The translations under genes and the position numbers were made by a program. Shown here in pieces: positions 10,163 through 21,160 of a stretch of DNA of 64,000 bases. Within the stretch, counting starts at the first letter, position 1. Every line of letters starts with the position of its first letter. The notes under the pieces were generated by a model, which saw only the letters and a program-made list of their open reading frames with translations, was not told the DNA's origin and did not search any database. The DNA comes from Micropterix aruncella (taxonomy: Eukaryota > Arthropoda > Insecta > Lepidoptera > Micropterigidae): contig OX155961.1 of assembly GCA_944548615.1 (NCBI GenBank), positions 18,541,334 through 18,605,333 on the forward strand. Direction: 5' to 3'.

Positions 10163-10510
10163 TGATAGCTGACATTCTAATTTGCATATAACTTATTATA
10201 CATCTATTCATTTTAAAAAAAAAAACGAAGGCATATTGCTAGATTGACAATAAAATATATATTTATTGATTATTCTACATAGAATTTGCATTTCTATTTC
10301 AAGTATATTGTTCTCCCTGACTCTTAAATCACATTAGTATATTTTGATTATTTGTATGTAGGTAATATTGAATATAATATTACAACCATGACAACTATCA
10401 CTATAGTTATGTTTTTAATAATTACATTTTTAGCATTAAATTTTGTGACGCATCCAAGTGTAGGAATGCCTATCTACTGGAGTAGTTGATTGTATTGTAT
10501 TATATTGTAC
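10163..10510 (+). repeat. Repeat D, copy 2
   Basis: Reverse complement of 5975-6305: 'agctgacattctaa', 'acgaaggcatattgct', 'gacgcatccaagtgtagg' and 'actggagtagttgattgta'. The edges coincide in both copies, so this looks like a defined repeat unit of about 340 bp. Confidence 0.75.
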
Positions 10511-11640
10511 GGCTTTTTCTGCCGATGCTCTTTGCCCAAAGATGGTTTTTCTAGTGAGGGTCCATGTTTCTATCGTATTTCCTTAATGAGCGGTCGCATT
10601 GACATACCTTTGCTTTAAATTTTTACCTAAGAATCTATTTCAAAATATTTTCAGCTTTCCGAAGAATCCTCATTTTAGCTGTTATGAAAGGCAGGATACA
10701 TATAACCTATTGTCTGCAATGCTATCTTATCTGGTCTTCAAAATCTCGGCGGTTGATCGTGGCTTCGTTCAATCATTGATTTGGGCTATGGTCTATCATA
10801 TGGTCCTTTTTGTAGTTACATAGTTGTAGACGATTTTCAAATGAGTTGCTCGTGTACACTAATCTCCTCAAAACAAAAGTGTTCTATTAAATATCATATA
10901 TTTTTAAGTTCGATGTACGGAATAGCCCATTGAAAAATATATCAAAGTGTCAATAACATTTTGTTTATTTAAAAACCTAAATAAAATATTTGATTCGTTC
11001 CTAAATTTAATAATAATATTAACAATACTGTTCTCATAAAATATGTCATTACATAATTATATATTTTATTTTCTTCTTACTATCTATTTAACAATTAATT
11101 CATTTTTTACGATATTAATATACATGTTTATGAATCTATTTACTGTTTTTTCTTTTCTATTTACTTTATATTTACTCTTTTAATACGTTGAACTGGTTAG
11201 TAATAGTAAAATCTTTTCAGAATATTTTCTGTTTATTTGGAAAACCCTAATAATTTCACTTTTCACTTTAAAAAATGCTTGTATATTTTAAACTTTTCTT
11301 TTATATAGAATAACGCACTATATGGCCGTTTTATTGGTGGAAACATATAAATGGTTTATGTTTGTTATATTTTGATTAAGTAAGTATGTTTTTTGTACTG
11401 TCTGAATAAAATAAAATGCTTAATTTGTTTCAACAAATCGGCGGGCTTATTGCGTTAAAGCAATACATCACAGCTGACCTTAATCAATGAAAAAACATGT
11501 TTTACTATATAAATGAGATAAAACTATTATTATAGCCACTTATAAAGGGAGCTCGTATCAAATGTACGCAACATTTAAGTCCAACAGAAAACGAAACATC
11601 ATAAATTAAAAATTTACAAAATCAATAAATCTATAATGAC
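10511..11640. other. AT-rich interval, nothing recognised
   Basis: No motif-bearing frame, no tandem repeat and no match to other parts of the window were seen. The frame at 10599-10823 is unremarkable. Confidence 0.4.
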
Positions 11641-11983
11641 GCAGGGAAGGGGTAGGGGATGGGACTAGAGGTATTTAGGAGCGCGTGTTAAAGTGTTCTT
11701 TGACCCTGCGTTTGAAGCAATACAAACTCGGTGCTGCTCTTACATGTGTGGGTAAAGCTCCAGAGACGGGCTTCATGAACGGAAAAGGAAAGCGAGTAGA
11801 AATCACTACTGAGATTGAGATCCGTACTGATCTTCAGAGAGAGGGCACCCGTGAGCTGATAGAGCATAGCGAGGTAGCTCGGAGCGGCCCCTCCAAGATT
11901 CTGTATAGCAAACCAAGGACCCTTGTATCTCTCTTGTCTCTGGTATTCAGCCAGTGAAGTCTCTTTCTGTATTCCTTGATATG
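11641..11983. other. GC-richer patch with a 90-codon frame, unrecognised
   Basis: A plus frame at 11685-11957 has a balanced composition ('KGKRVEITTEIEIRTDL...') and moderate GC, unlike most frames here. No domain is recognised, and no start context or exon partner supports it. It stops just before the hairpin element at 11984. It may be a worn coding remnant of a mobile element. Confidence 0.25.
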
Positions 11984-12085
11984 CGGGGTGATTTTATAAT
12001 CTTTGCGTTCTCTGTTGCCTTCGATTTTGGTATCCAGCGCAAAAGCGAAGGCAATAGAGAGCGCCGAAGTTATAAAATCACCCCG
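11984..12085. mobile_element. 102-bp hairpin MITE
   Basis: Arms of about 40 nt ('cggggtgattttataa...tgttgccttcg' and 'cgaaggcaatagagag...ttataaaatcaccccg') enclose a 22-nt loop. They match at about 33 of 40 positions. One arm of the same family ('gggtgatttttgtaacttta...ctattggcttcg') occurs alone at 28231-28290. A small foldback element is the simplest reading. Confidence 0.65.
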
Positions 12086-12326
12086 ATGGGAAAACTTTCT
12101 TACTTCTCAAAATTAACCACATGCAAACATTATGCAGCCTTTCAACCCTGGCGATGTCGAGAAAGGCAACATCAGAATAATTAAAGAGAAGGAGGAGAAC
12201 AGATTGGCAGAGTGTGATTTTGCTTTACTCGGAAATACATTTCTTTAGCTTCTTTAGTGTGAGAAGCAAAAGGTTTATATTTCATCTCCTCTATATGCGG
12301 CTGCTACGAAAGATTCTGGTCGAGGT

Positions 12327-12359
<33 letters not shown>

Positions 12360-12845
12360 TTTACTTTATTTATCCCTAGTATTACATGATTAAATTTCCT
12401 ATAGTATATTATACATGATTTAGTCGTACATACAAAATGTAGAACCCTGGAAATTTACTAAAGGTGCGGCTTCGGCGGGATTTTATCACCTCACTAGGCA
12501 GAGCCTGTATTGAGGTGATATTTAGTACTGCGTTCATCTGTCGGGTGTATAGGTAATTTCTCTAGTCATGGAAAATCCTACAAGTGTATATTGTATAACT
12601 ATTATAGTACCTATATATATTACACAAAAAAATATTTATTGACTTAAATGAGATATAATATATATGGGATATATATGAATACAGTTATGAGGTTAATGAG
12701 ATAATAATAACAACAATAAGTAATATAAATCATAATTGCACCTATTTAATAACGTTAGTTACTAACGACTCACAGTGCTCCCTCGTCGAGTGTAATAACC
12801 ATAATGTTACCAGTCTTTTGTAGTGAGCGTCATTTTGAATGATTG
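12086..12845. other. AT-rich interval with (TTTA)n
   Basis: An (ATTT)n run lies at 12328-12362. The phrase 'tatcacctcactaggcagagcctgtattgaggtgata' region at 12484-12521 is a short imperfect hairpin and recalls repeat E wording. No gene was seen. Confidence 0.45.
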
Positions 12846-12899
12846 TAGCTTGGCCTAATTGCATGGTAAATATGTTATGGAGTTTTTTCGTCAGCTAAA

Positions 12900-13242
12900 T
12901 TTAGTGTATTTGTCCAAAAGTCGTTCTCATTTTTGGTTGTACATGTCTGTCTTTATGTCTTGTGTCGTGTCTATGGGCGTTACTGGTCGGCTTGCCGTTG
13001 TCCCGTTGGAGTTCTTTCCTGTAGCATATCAAGACCTGCCGTATGTATAGCTGTCTTGCATCCAACACCCTAAAATTCCTGTAGAGCTGGTCACTGGAGT
13101 AGGGGTATGGCTTTCTGGCTATAACTCTAATCAAGGCCTTTTGGGCCTTTATCAGAGGATCCAGATTTATTTTGGCCAGACCACCCCAGCCTATTAACAT
13201 CAAGATTTTTAACCTGGGAGCTGATTGGGACCTCATCCGCAC
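12900..13242 (-). pseudogene. LINE RT C-terminal fragment
   Basis: The minus frame of 113 codons contains 'IGWGGLAKINLDPLIKAQKA', then 'LIRVIARKPYPYSSDQLYR' and 'VLDARQLYIRQ'. This is the '.WG.......P....QK...R.I........LY....VL....LY..' pattern of jockey/CR1-type LINE polyproteins downstream of the RT catalytic core. Neither RT catalytic motifs nor the final tail are present, so this is a short remnant. Confidence 0.75.
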
Positions 13243-13577
13243 CTAATATACATTGTAAAAATAATATCAAAAATGCTATCATTATTACCATATAAACCTA
13301 CTCATCTACCACATAAATCTATCATAATACCGTATTATTATTATCAAGTATCTTTTAGAATGGCACTCTTTCATTTCATCTGTATTAAATCTCGATCCTT
13401 TGGTCAAAGTCGCAGCAGTTAGCGCATGGGTATGATAGTGTGAGGGACCACCCCTCACTGGACTCCAATTTGCTCGTAGTGAGGAGGTGGTGTCATCAGG
13501 GGGTTTTCTCCGTAGTGCAAGGCGTTCTTGATGATGCTGAAGTTGTTTATTGAAAAACTTGGTTGATGATTGCCAGA

Positions 13578-13986
13578 TGTAACGCTTCCGAATATTTGAG
13601 TCGCGGCGCGGAGTTTTGATAGTGAGTGCTCGAAGATTGATATCGCGGATGTGTGGTTGAAGTTAGAGGCGCGGCGTGAGACTTGAATGATGATGATCGC
13701 GTAGGGTGACTACCCTAGAATGATAATGCGAGATATGAGCGCTGCGGTTGTCGACTCGAGGATGATGAGTAACGTCTACTCGAGAATGTTGCGTGGCGGA
13801 AGACTGCTAGAGGATGATAATTAATTGGTCGAATGTATCGGTTTATATACTGTACTACATGACGCAATGTTGAGAGCGTGGGGGAAATAAGTGTGTCGAT
13901 TGAATCGATCAGAAGAAATTGACATGAGTCACCGGCTTGTGACTGCATTAATTACCGAAATTAGATGGAATTCAATGGCAGTTACA
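13578..13986 (-). mobile_element. Candidate LTR, about 409 bp
   Basis: The segment is bounded by the inverted hexamers TGTAAC and GTTACA, as LTRs commonly are (TG...CA). On the minus strand it has a TATA box (tatataaacc at 13841-13850) about 140 nt from its start, in otherwise well-mixed, non-AT-rich sequence. Immediately after the LTR end the minus strand reads 'TCTGGCAATCATC', in the position of a primer-binding site. No gag or pol frame follows and flanking bases do not form a duplication, so it may be one end of a deleted retroelement. Confidence 0.45.
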
Positions 13987-14515
13987 CGTGTAGAATTGAT
14001 TTTGTTTGCGATTATAGATTTCTTTAGAATCTATTGCTTTTGTTGACTTGATATGTATGACGAAGTTCCTACAATAGTATACCTTTACTGCTAAATGCTG
14101 TTATATGCCGGTGGAATTGGCTCCGCTGCTGAAGTTTCCGTGATTCGGGCCTGTAAAAATATCGCAATAAAATTGCCGCGACATCTTGCGCTCCTTTCCT
14201 TCCGGTCGCCCACCCGGACTAACTTTAATAATAGATTACGGCCAGCCTGCCGAAAGGGTCCACCCCGACCAACCGAATCACGTCGGGAATGTACCCATCG
14301 CCTCTATGCCTTATATGCTCTATGGCATAATACACGGGATACTCAGAAAGTTCTCAGTTAAACGAATAATTTTAAGAACCATTAGTAACGAATAATAATA
14401 ATAGCAATAATAATAAAACGGATAATTTTATGAACCATATACCAAAAACATTACCAAATTCTGTATAAAATCCTAAATGGAAAATTCTGCGTATTTTTTC
14501 CAATTCTTTATTTAT
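13987..14515. other. Interval with GC-richer patch, no gene recognised
   Basis: Sequence at 14100-14350 is richer in GC ('cacccggactaac', 'gggtccaccccgacc') and carries overlapping plus frames in two registers with no motif. The rest is AT-rich with 'aataat' runs at about 14390-14420. Confidence 0.3.
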
Positions 14516-14519
14516 TATG

Positions 14520-15480
14520 AAATTGAAAGAATATCGCGATTGTTTTATATTATAAATAAGATAAAAACGAATTTACCTCGTAAATATTGTAGCACCTGAC
14601 GTTTCGGCAATATTGCAACCGCCGCTGTCCAAAGAAGACTGAAGAAATATCAATCCAATGTATCCTGTGTAACGTCCCTGCGCATGGCGTGGGACATTGA
14701 GAACAGTTCAAGAATATGGTTCTACTATGTAGTAGAAAGTTTGAAACCGTCATCTCTATTGAAGTTCGGGGCTCTTCTTAATTCAGTGGCTTTCTAGATC
14801 ATGTGGGAAAAATAAAACTGTTTTTTGAATAGCACAATGGGATTTTGAAACTGCACCCAGTGGTTAGTTTCGCTATCCAATATGTGCTAATAGATCGCCG
14901 TTTTTTTTTTTGCTGAATGTTTTTAACAGCTTTGATTCGTTCTATCAGTCGAGTGGCTTTGGACCGTTTCGTTTGTTTTACGTAGGCTAAACCACAGTTG
15001 TTACTCGATTTTATACATAACATTGGTTTGCAGCGGTATTAAAATCTTTATAGCCCTCAGAGAGCTATATTTTAGATCGGTTTGAAGATCGTTTTAATGT
15101 CTTTCTTTAGCATCTCACTAATTCGATCTGTCAAGCCCCGTATGGTAAGAATGCTCGTGGTCTACTCTGTTTCGGAATGTCATCTGTAGTGGATTGTATG
15201 CGTGTCTCGTGATATTTTCCATAACCATTTTTCTTGTCCTCCTTGACATGGTCCATCTCCTGCGGAAAATGCTCAGCGTCGCATAGATCGCGTGCTCGAT
15301 TCGACAGCGATGATTGCACTTAGATGGTAGGGGTGATGGTGTAAGCTGGTATGCCAATCTGCCCGTATGTGTGGGCTTCCAATAAAGTGTACGTCCGAGA
15401 GCATTGTCGCTTCTCCTCGTCACTTTGACGTTCAAAAAACCCAAAGAGCCGTCATTTTCTACTTCATAAGTGTATCTTAT
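14520..15480 (-). pseudogene. Penelope-like element fragment, RT end plus GIY-YIG
   Basis: Minus-strand reading from about 15480 gives 'GFLNVKVTRRSDNALG' and 'YWKPTHT', the LPFLDV..TR...G....Y.K.THT block that closes the PLE reverse transcriptase. Then come an RARDLCDAEH-like stretch in another frame, a cysteine-containing linker, 'CGLAYVKQTKRSKATRL' (GIY-YIG start) and 'ERIKAVKN'. Stops and frame changes are frequent, including one around an A-run near 14905. The 3' terminus (about 14640-14520) matches the PLE-end palindromes. Upstream RT motifs are missing. Confidence 0.85.
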
Positions 15481-15675
15481 TTTTGGATGTATGGACTTTA
15501 ATATTATATAATATAAAATATATAATAAAATACAATAAAATTAAAATTGCCATGATAGTCAGTAAATAGCAAAAAAATGTAATTATAATACACAATTTTA
15601 ACAAAAAAAAACCGACCTAAAAATGTTTTATAAGTGCAGCAGCCTGTCATGGTGATACTTAATTAAAATTGGATT
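15481..15675. other. AT-rich spacer
   Basis: Short A/T-rich stretch between the PLE remnant and the foldback MITE. Nothing recognised. Confidence 0.4.
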
Positions 15676-16015
15676 AATGGTGTAAAAAATTTGCTGAGGT
15701 GTTTAAAAAAAACTTTCGGTCTGTAGATGTGTCATCAAAAACGAAAATTTTAAAAAGTCTTTAAAATTAAAAAAAAATATTATAGCGCCATTTGCTGGAT
15801 CTCCGCGCGGTCGCACAAAAAGTGCTCGTGAAGATCCAGTAGATGGCGCTATAATTTTGTATTGTTTTGTTTTAATGACTTTTTTGAATTTTCTTTTTTG
15901 ATGACGCATCTACAGACCGAGAGTTTTAAGACACCTCAACCAAATTTTTACACCTAGCCGTTCTTTCATTGTGGCCAGGAAAAAAACACGTTTCAAATTA
16001 TTATATAGATAGACA
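15676..16015. mobile_element. Foldback MITE with about 125-bp arms
   Basis: Left arm 15676-15803 and right arm 15832-15956 are imperfect inverses: 'tggtgtaaaaaatttgctg...aggtgt' against 'acacctcaaccaaatttttaca', and 'tatagcgccatttgctggat' against 'atccagtagatggcgctata'. The loop is about 28 nt and GC-rich. The flank up to 16015 ('aaaaaacacgtttcaaatta') recurs at 38028-38060 beside a second half-copy, so it belongs to the element. The opposing 68-codon frame here is only palindrome shadow. Confidence 0.75.
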
Positions 16016-16844
16016 ATATGATAGCCAAACGTTCAATAGCGGACATGGCACCAGATCTTCTTTTTTTTAATGTTGAATTGTTTTTTTTTTTTTTAATCTC
16101 TTTTTTTTATCTCACGTGTATCCTAGGTCTTGTATTTATGTATTGTAATATATTTTATGTTTATAGTATTCTATGTGTATATTTGTATCTATATAGATAT
16201 CAAATATTTATCCTATACCTAATATATAATACATTATATCTATTATTTTAAATGGATTACAGATATAATGTAGTATTATATCCACTATAGCACAATAGTA
16301 GCTTAGTGGGCGACATGAGACATTTTTAAATACACACCTCTAGTTAAATCATGGCATGGGCTATTCTGCGATGTATGTATTGTGTATGTATTGTGCTTAT
16401 GCTGTATGTATTGTGCTGTATGTATTGTGCTGATGTATGTATTGTGTATGTATTGTGCTTAAGCTTTTATTGTAAATTTCCTGAAATAAAAAAATACATA
16501 AAATAAGAAAAGGAATAAAATCACTCATTAACCTTCATGTTAAAGTTATTTGCAGTGCAGGCGAACTGAATATGGAACTGTGTGCCTTTGCCCATGTGAC
16601 TACCACGACTACCTTTGACCATTATCGCGTTTAAGAAATCTATTAAGATACATTTACTTACTGCTTAAATACCCCCCTCCCCTCCCTTTGAGATTGAATG
16701 GACATACGTAATTAATTTCTGTTTTATTTTTTTCATTATATTTTGAATGTAATTGTACTCATTTATGACCGCTATTTTACAAAAATTACACTCGTTTTAT
16801 ATTAATTTGCCAAATAATATTGCCAATTTGCCACCTAATATTTA
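16016..16844. other. AT-rich interval with one minisatellite
   Basis: T-rich runs at 16062-16105 and AT-rich text. The only structure is the tandem repeat at 16371-16460. A 77-codon frame at 16018-16251 is F/Y/L-rich by composition and is not called. Confidence 0.4.
16371..16460 (+). repeat. Minisatellite with TGTATGTATTGTGC unit
   Basis: About six imperfect units of 10 to 15 nt (tgtatgtattgtg, with extra 'ctga' or 'cttatgc') in tandem. Confidence 0.8.
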
Positions 16845-17475
16845 TCTATACTAATATTATAAAGAGGTAAAGTTTGTGAGTTTGTGAGGTTATAGGGAGT
16901 AATCTCTTGATCTACTGAACCGATTTTGAAAATTCTCTTACCAATAGAAAGCCACTGTCATAGGCTATATATTAATCCGAAAAATGAAAAGACTTTTTCG
17001 TGGTAGTCGGATTTGCAAAATAAGTCGGAGAAAAAACGGTCGAATGAAAACGTTTCTTACCAACAAAGTCTTCTAGAGAAAAGTTTTAGAGCTCGATAAT
17101 GCCTACAAAAAAAGTTAGCGACAGCATATGTCTAACTTTTATCACAAAAGTAGTTTTTTATATTAAAAACATAGTTTAAATCGTTAGGTCATGTTTATTG
17201 GACATATTATCAACAATTATGAATTCTTATCAAAATAAGTAAATTTATCGTCTCAAGTGTTAAAAACAAAAGACTTTTGCCTTTTACTGCATATACACCC
17301 GGTAATATAGCCAAATTGGCATATAAATACATACATGCATATGCAGTCAAAATATAACCCTCCTTTTGGTAGTCAGTAAATAAATCATAGCACTCAGTAC
17401 TAACCGAACCACACTTATAATTTCATCACAAGTAAAAATGTTTACCGCCCAACGAAGTGGGCACGGGTCAGCTAG
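16845..17475 (+). mobile_element. Nonautonomous Helitron, 631 bp
   Basis: Starts TC at 16845 ('TCTATACTAATATTATAAAG'), ends CTAG at 17475, with a 'cccaacgaagtggg' hairpin 12 nt before the end, and sits between A and T. The interior aligns with the minus-strand copy at 6903-7635. No transposase or helicase is encoded. Confidence 0.88.
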
Positions 17476-18551
17476 TTTCTAATAAACCTGACAGTATGGT
17501 TGTAAAATTTTACCATGTTGTATATTTTCTGTGCAATAAAGTTTATTAAAGAAACAAACAAACTCTCAACGTGGATTTCATGGATTTCGTTATGATGTAG
17601 AAAATATGTCGGCATGTGCAGAAAATAGCCAAATCGAATATATTTGATTATATTATTTATAAACTAAATAGATATAGCAACGAATGACGTAGCCAAAATT
17701 TTTATAGCAGATTTAATAATAAGAGTGTAAATTTTGTGACATGATTGTTGTTATTAAAAAAAAATTGAATCTCTCTGAGTAACCCTTATAATACGCATGT
17801 AAGTGAGGACTGAACAGGTTGCGTTTTATAGTACAAAGGAAAACGTGTTGTATGCGGGCTGGGTGGGGGTAAAGGATTAATGCTGCAGTGGGAAACACAA
17901 GGACATTACAAAATATAAATTGAAAGAAAATTGAGAGCCATAATAATAACATTAGGAATATAGCTGAACAATATCGGTCGCTCGGAGAATTCCTAGATTA
18001 TCGTGACCTCAGATGACAGACAAATTGTTATTTATATTTTAGATGACTTTAAACTGCGAAAAAAATATATTCCTTAATGAAATAAATGTGCTCACTCTCA
18101 CTTGCGTTGCTCGCTAAGAAAACTTTTTTAAAAATAGCTTCTAAATAATAATAGAGGTCAGTTTAAAAATGTATGCCGTATTTTTGGCATTATAAACTTA
18201 AATAAGAAATGATCTGGCCTTTTTTATCATCCTAGATGTAACATAAATTGAATGTTACTTTCTCAGGTCAATTGAATTGAAGAAAATCTTTTTAGAATTT
18301 ATAAAAACTTATTATTTATTAGTTCTTTATTTTATGCAGCATTACATTTCCAATATTTTTTTTCTAATATACAAATTAAAAAACCAAAATACTAAATAAA
18401 ATTATATCTCTTCTATATATATTTATTTATTTATTTTATTTTATAGCAAACTTACAGATATATGTATATGTATATATATATATGATACTAGTATTTTAAA
18501 AACATATTCAAACGAAACAAATTTACTATCCTATGAATAGGATATGTATAG
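17476..18551. other. AT-rich interval, no gene seen
   Basis: 'ctgtgcaataaagtttatta' near 17531 could be a LINE or mRNA-type 3' end. Otherwise AT-rich, with a short TATG/TA run at 18458-18485. Confidence 0.4.
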
Positions 18552-19712
18552 TCTATATATAAAAGAAGAAACTGAATGACTGACTGACATATCAGCGCAC
18601 AGCCTAAACCTCTTGGGTTAAAACGTTGAAACTTTGCACAAAGCTTCCTTTTATAATTTAATCGAGCGCTAAGAAGGGATTTTTAGAAATACAACCCCTA
18701 AGGGTGTGAAAAGAGTGAAATTCTGTTGTATGTAAAATCGAAACCGCTGAAGCTACTGACACCAAAGTGTATATTTAAGCTACTCATTACAAATGGATAA
18801 TATTGGCATTCATAGTATTTTCAAAATCAACCCTTAGGGCCTAATTTAAGGGATGACATATTGTATGGAGATATCTAAATCGTTAGATCTGGAAACTCAA
18901 ATTTTTGCGCATGGCTTTATTTAGAACTGGAGGTAAGCACGTAAAAGTTTTTTATGGAAATTCCAACCCTAAGAGGGTAAAAGAGAAGATGAAAATTTGT
19001 ATGAAAATATGTTATATACTTGTACTTCTTCCCTCAGTTAATTAAAATAAATAAAAAATATCTGTTTGTAAATTTTTGGGAATTCCACCCCTAAGGGGGT
19101 AATAAAAAGGAAAAAAAATGTATGAAAATTTGATTTTTTTTAGTGAGCGTCATGCAAAATTATAAAAGGAGAAACTGATTTATGGACTGATTGACGTATC
19201 AGCGCACATTTCAAACCACTGGGATTAGGAACTTAAAATATTGTATAAGACTTTCTTTTATAATGTATGTGGGGACTAAGAAGGTGTTTTTGAAAGTTAA
19301 ACTTATAAAGGGGTGAAAACAGTGAATTACTGTCGTATAGAAAATCGAATCTGCTGAAGGTACAGATATCAAAAATTATATTTAAACCACTCCTTACAAA
19401 TGAAAAATAATGAGTTGTTCGAAAATTCACAATTAACTGAGCTTTCACATTTTAGTCAGTAGGTCGATCGCTCGGTAAGTCAGGTTGTTAAAGAACCCAT
19501 TTTAAAATTCCACACAAAAGCTAGGTTATATAACTTTGCCTCAACTGTTCCATCAATCTAAGAGAAAAACGTGTGAAACGAAAATACATTATTTAAATGA
19601 TTGAACTATCTACCTATAGGTACTGTCTTAAAAGGCAAATAAATATTAATCTTTTTAAACTAACAACTTGATTCGAAGCTCCACGCGAAGCGAAGCCGCG
19701 GGCGACAGCTAG
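18552..19712 (+). mobile_element. Second-type Helitron, 1161 bp, with internal duplication
   Basis: Begins TC ('TCTATATATAAAAG'), ends CTAG at 19712 after the hairpin-forming 'cgcgaagcgaagccgcggg'. The 5' module 'gactgactgacatatcagcg' and 'cacagcctaaacc' reappears in diverged form at about 19165-19215 ('gactgattgacgtatcagcg'), so the element holds two 5'-like modules about 610 bp apart. This may be an internal tandem copy or a nested relative. 'ccctaagggggt' blocks punctuate both halves. No coding sequence is supported. Confidence 0.8.
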
Positions 19713-20636
19713 TATTATATATTACAATGCAAGGTCTGTCTGCATATCTGAAAAGAGTGAGTAGTGATTGGATTTCTCTATATGTTTTCGTCTTATCCTA
19801 AAGGTATCTCTGCGTTCTTAATCGCGGCGATGCCACCAGTGAAGTTAGCACGAGACAGCTTCTGCGAGGCTGTCGTTAATTATAACAATTATCCAAAAGT
19901 GGTCCATTTAGTGAAACCGAAGGAAGACGAGTCGGCCTCTTGCCCGCCTCGGCTACAGGACTAAAGAGAAGGGTGTGCCGACGAAAAGCTCAATAACGGA
20001 TTATATTATTAAAGTGGCTTCAGATTTAACTTAAATGCTTTATGGAGTGGGCATATTTGGAAGGTTTAAATTTTCATATTGTGCCTAGTATTTTATTAGA
20101 CTGATGGCGCAGGCTTAATATCTAAGTATGATTTTGCACTTATTCACTATAATAATCAGTTTTAATTGACCTTGGACATTACGGTATCAAATAGCAAAGT
20201 GCTATGTCTGTCTGCGGATAATATAGTGTGTCCAGCGCTACACCCAGGATCTACGATTTTTCTGAGCCGTGGCTAGCGCGAAATTGGCCTATTCAGAACT
20301 TAAGATTATTGATTTTTATTTTATTTTATTCTGGAACCAAACAGAACTACATACAATGCAATAAAAACCTATTTAAAAGTGACAAAAATCCATTAATATG
20401 ATTCCGAATATAAAGTATACAAAATGAACGCAATATAATTTTATATTGTTTCCCCTTGAGAATGGGGGGAATTAGGATGGGAAGTGAGGTGAAAGGAAGA
20501 GACAAAATAGATTAAAAATATATATAAAATATATTAAAAATATATCTATTATGTATGTATATGTAAAATTAAATATATTTATATTTAATTTTAGGTATGA
20601 TATACATATATTTATTATAATGAATATACTTGAGGT
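19713..20636. other. Interval with one unrecognised frame
   Basis: A 66-codon plus frame at 19764-19964 has coding-like composition toward its end ('VVHLVKPKEDESASCPPRL') but no recognised domain. The rest is ordinary AT-rich DNA with a TA-rich stretch near 20515-20610. Confidence 0.3.
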
Positions 20637-20809
20637 AAAATTATGTCCATGAACTAAATTAACCCTTTCGAGTCGCGAGGTTAAAACTGCTCCATACCGT
20701 TTCAAATTACGAAATCGAGGTGAAATCGACGGCCTTGAGAAAAATGACCATAAGTATAGATTATAGTATAGAGGAAGATATCGAAAATTATGTCCATGAA
20801 CTAAATTAA
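20637..20809 (+). repeat. 26-bp direct repeat ending in TTAA, with piggyBac-like edge
   Basis: The same 26 bases, starting 'aaaattatgtccatg' and ending 'ctaaattaa', occur at 20637-20662 and 20784-20809. After the first copy the sequence is TTAA-CCCTTTCGAG, resembling a piggyBac-type end. The 121 bp between the copies ends without a matching terminal inverted repeat, so this may be a partial insertion or a local duplication. Confidence 0.6.
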
Positions 20810-20849
20810 ATGAAATATAATATTTATACATGTTTTGTGATCATCTAAA

Positions 20850-21160
20850 TAGACTCTAGATTTTTTTTTTATTGATTTCTTATAAGAGGTTTTTGATGAG
20901 TTTAATATGTCCACACTTAAAAAGTCTGTTTTATGTATATGGCACTCTCTGTATAGAAATGAATTTAGAGATGCGTTGGTTTTCACCACAGGGAGATGAA
21001 ATAGTCGATGCGATCGAATAAGGCAGGGAGGAACATAAAATTCAATGCGCTCCAAAACCGCGTTCGCAGCGATGGAATTATTTACCAACTCATGCAAGAA
21101 TACGGCATCGGTCAAGACTCTACGGCTCTCCAATGACATATGAAGAGCCGTAGTATACAT
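20850..21160 (-). pseudogene. LINE polyprotein C-terminal fragment
   Basis: The 119-codon minus frame begins just before 'MSLESRRVLTDAVFLHEL', the '.LE.RR...D..FL.K' block that follows the RT thumb in jockey/CR1-type LINEs. It continues to 'LFHLPVVKTNASLNSF' and 'DFLSVDILNSS', the terminal 'F..P..RTN' and 'DIF' tail. It is nearly free of breaks over about 100 residues, so it is relatively young. No RT core is upstream. Confidence 0.8.
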
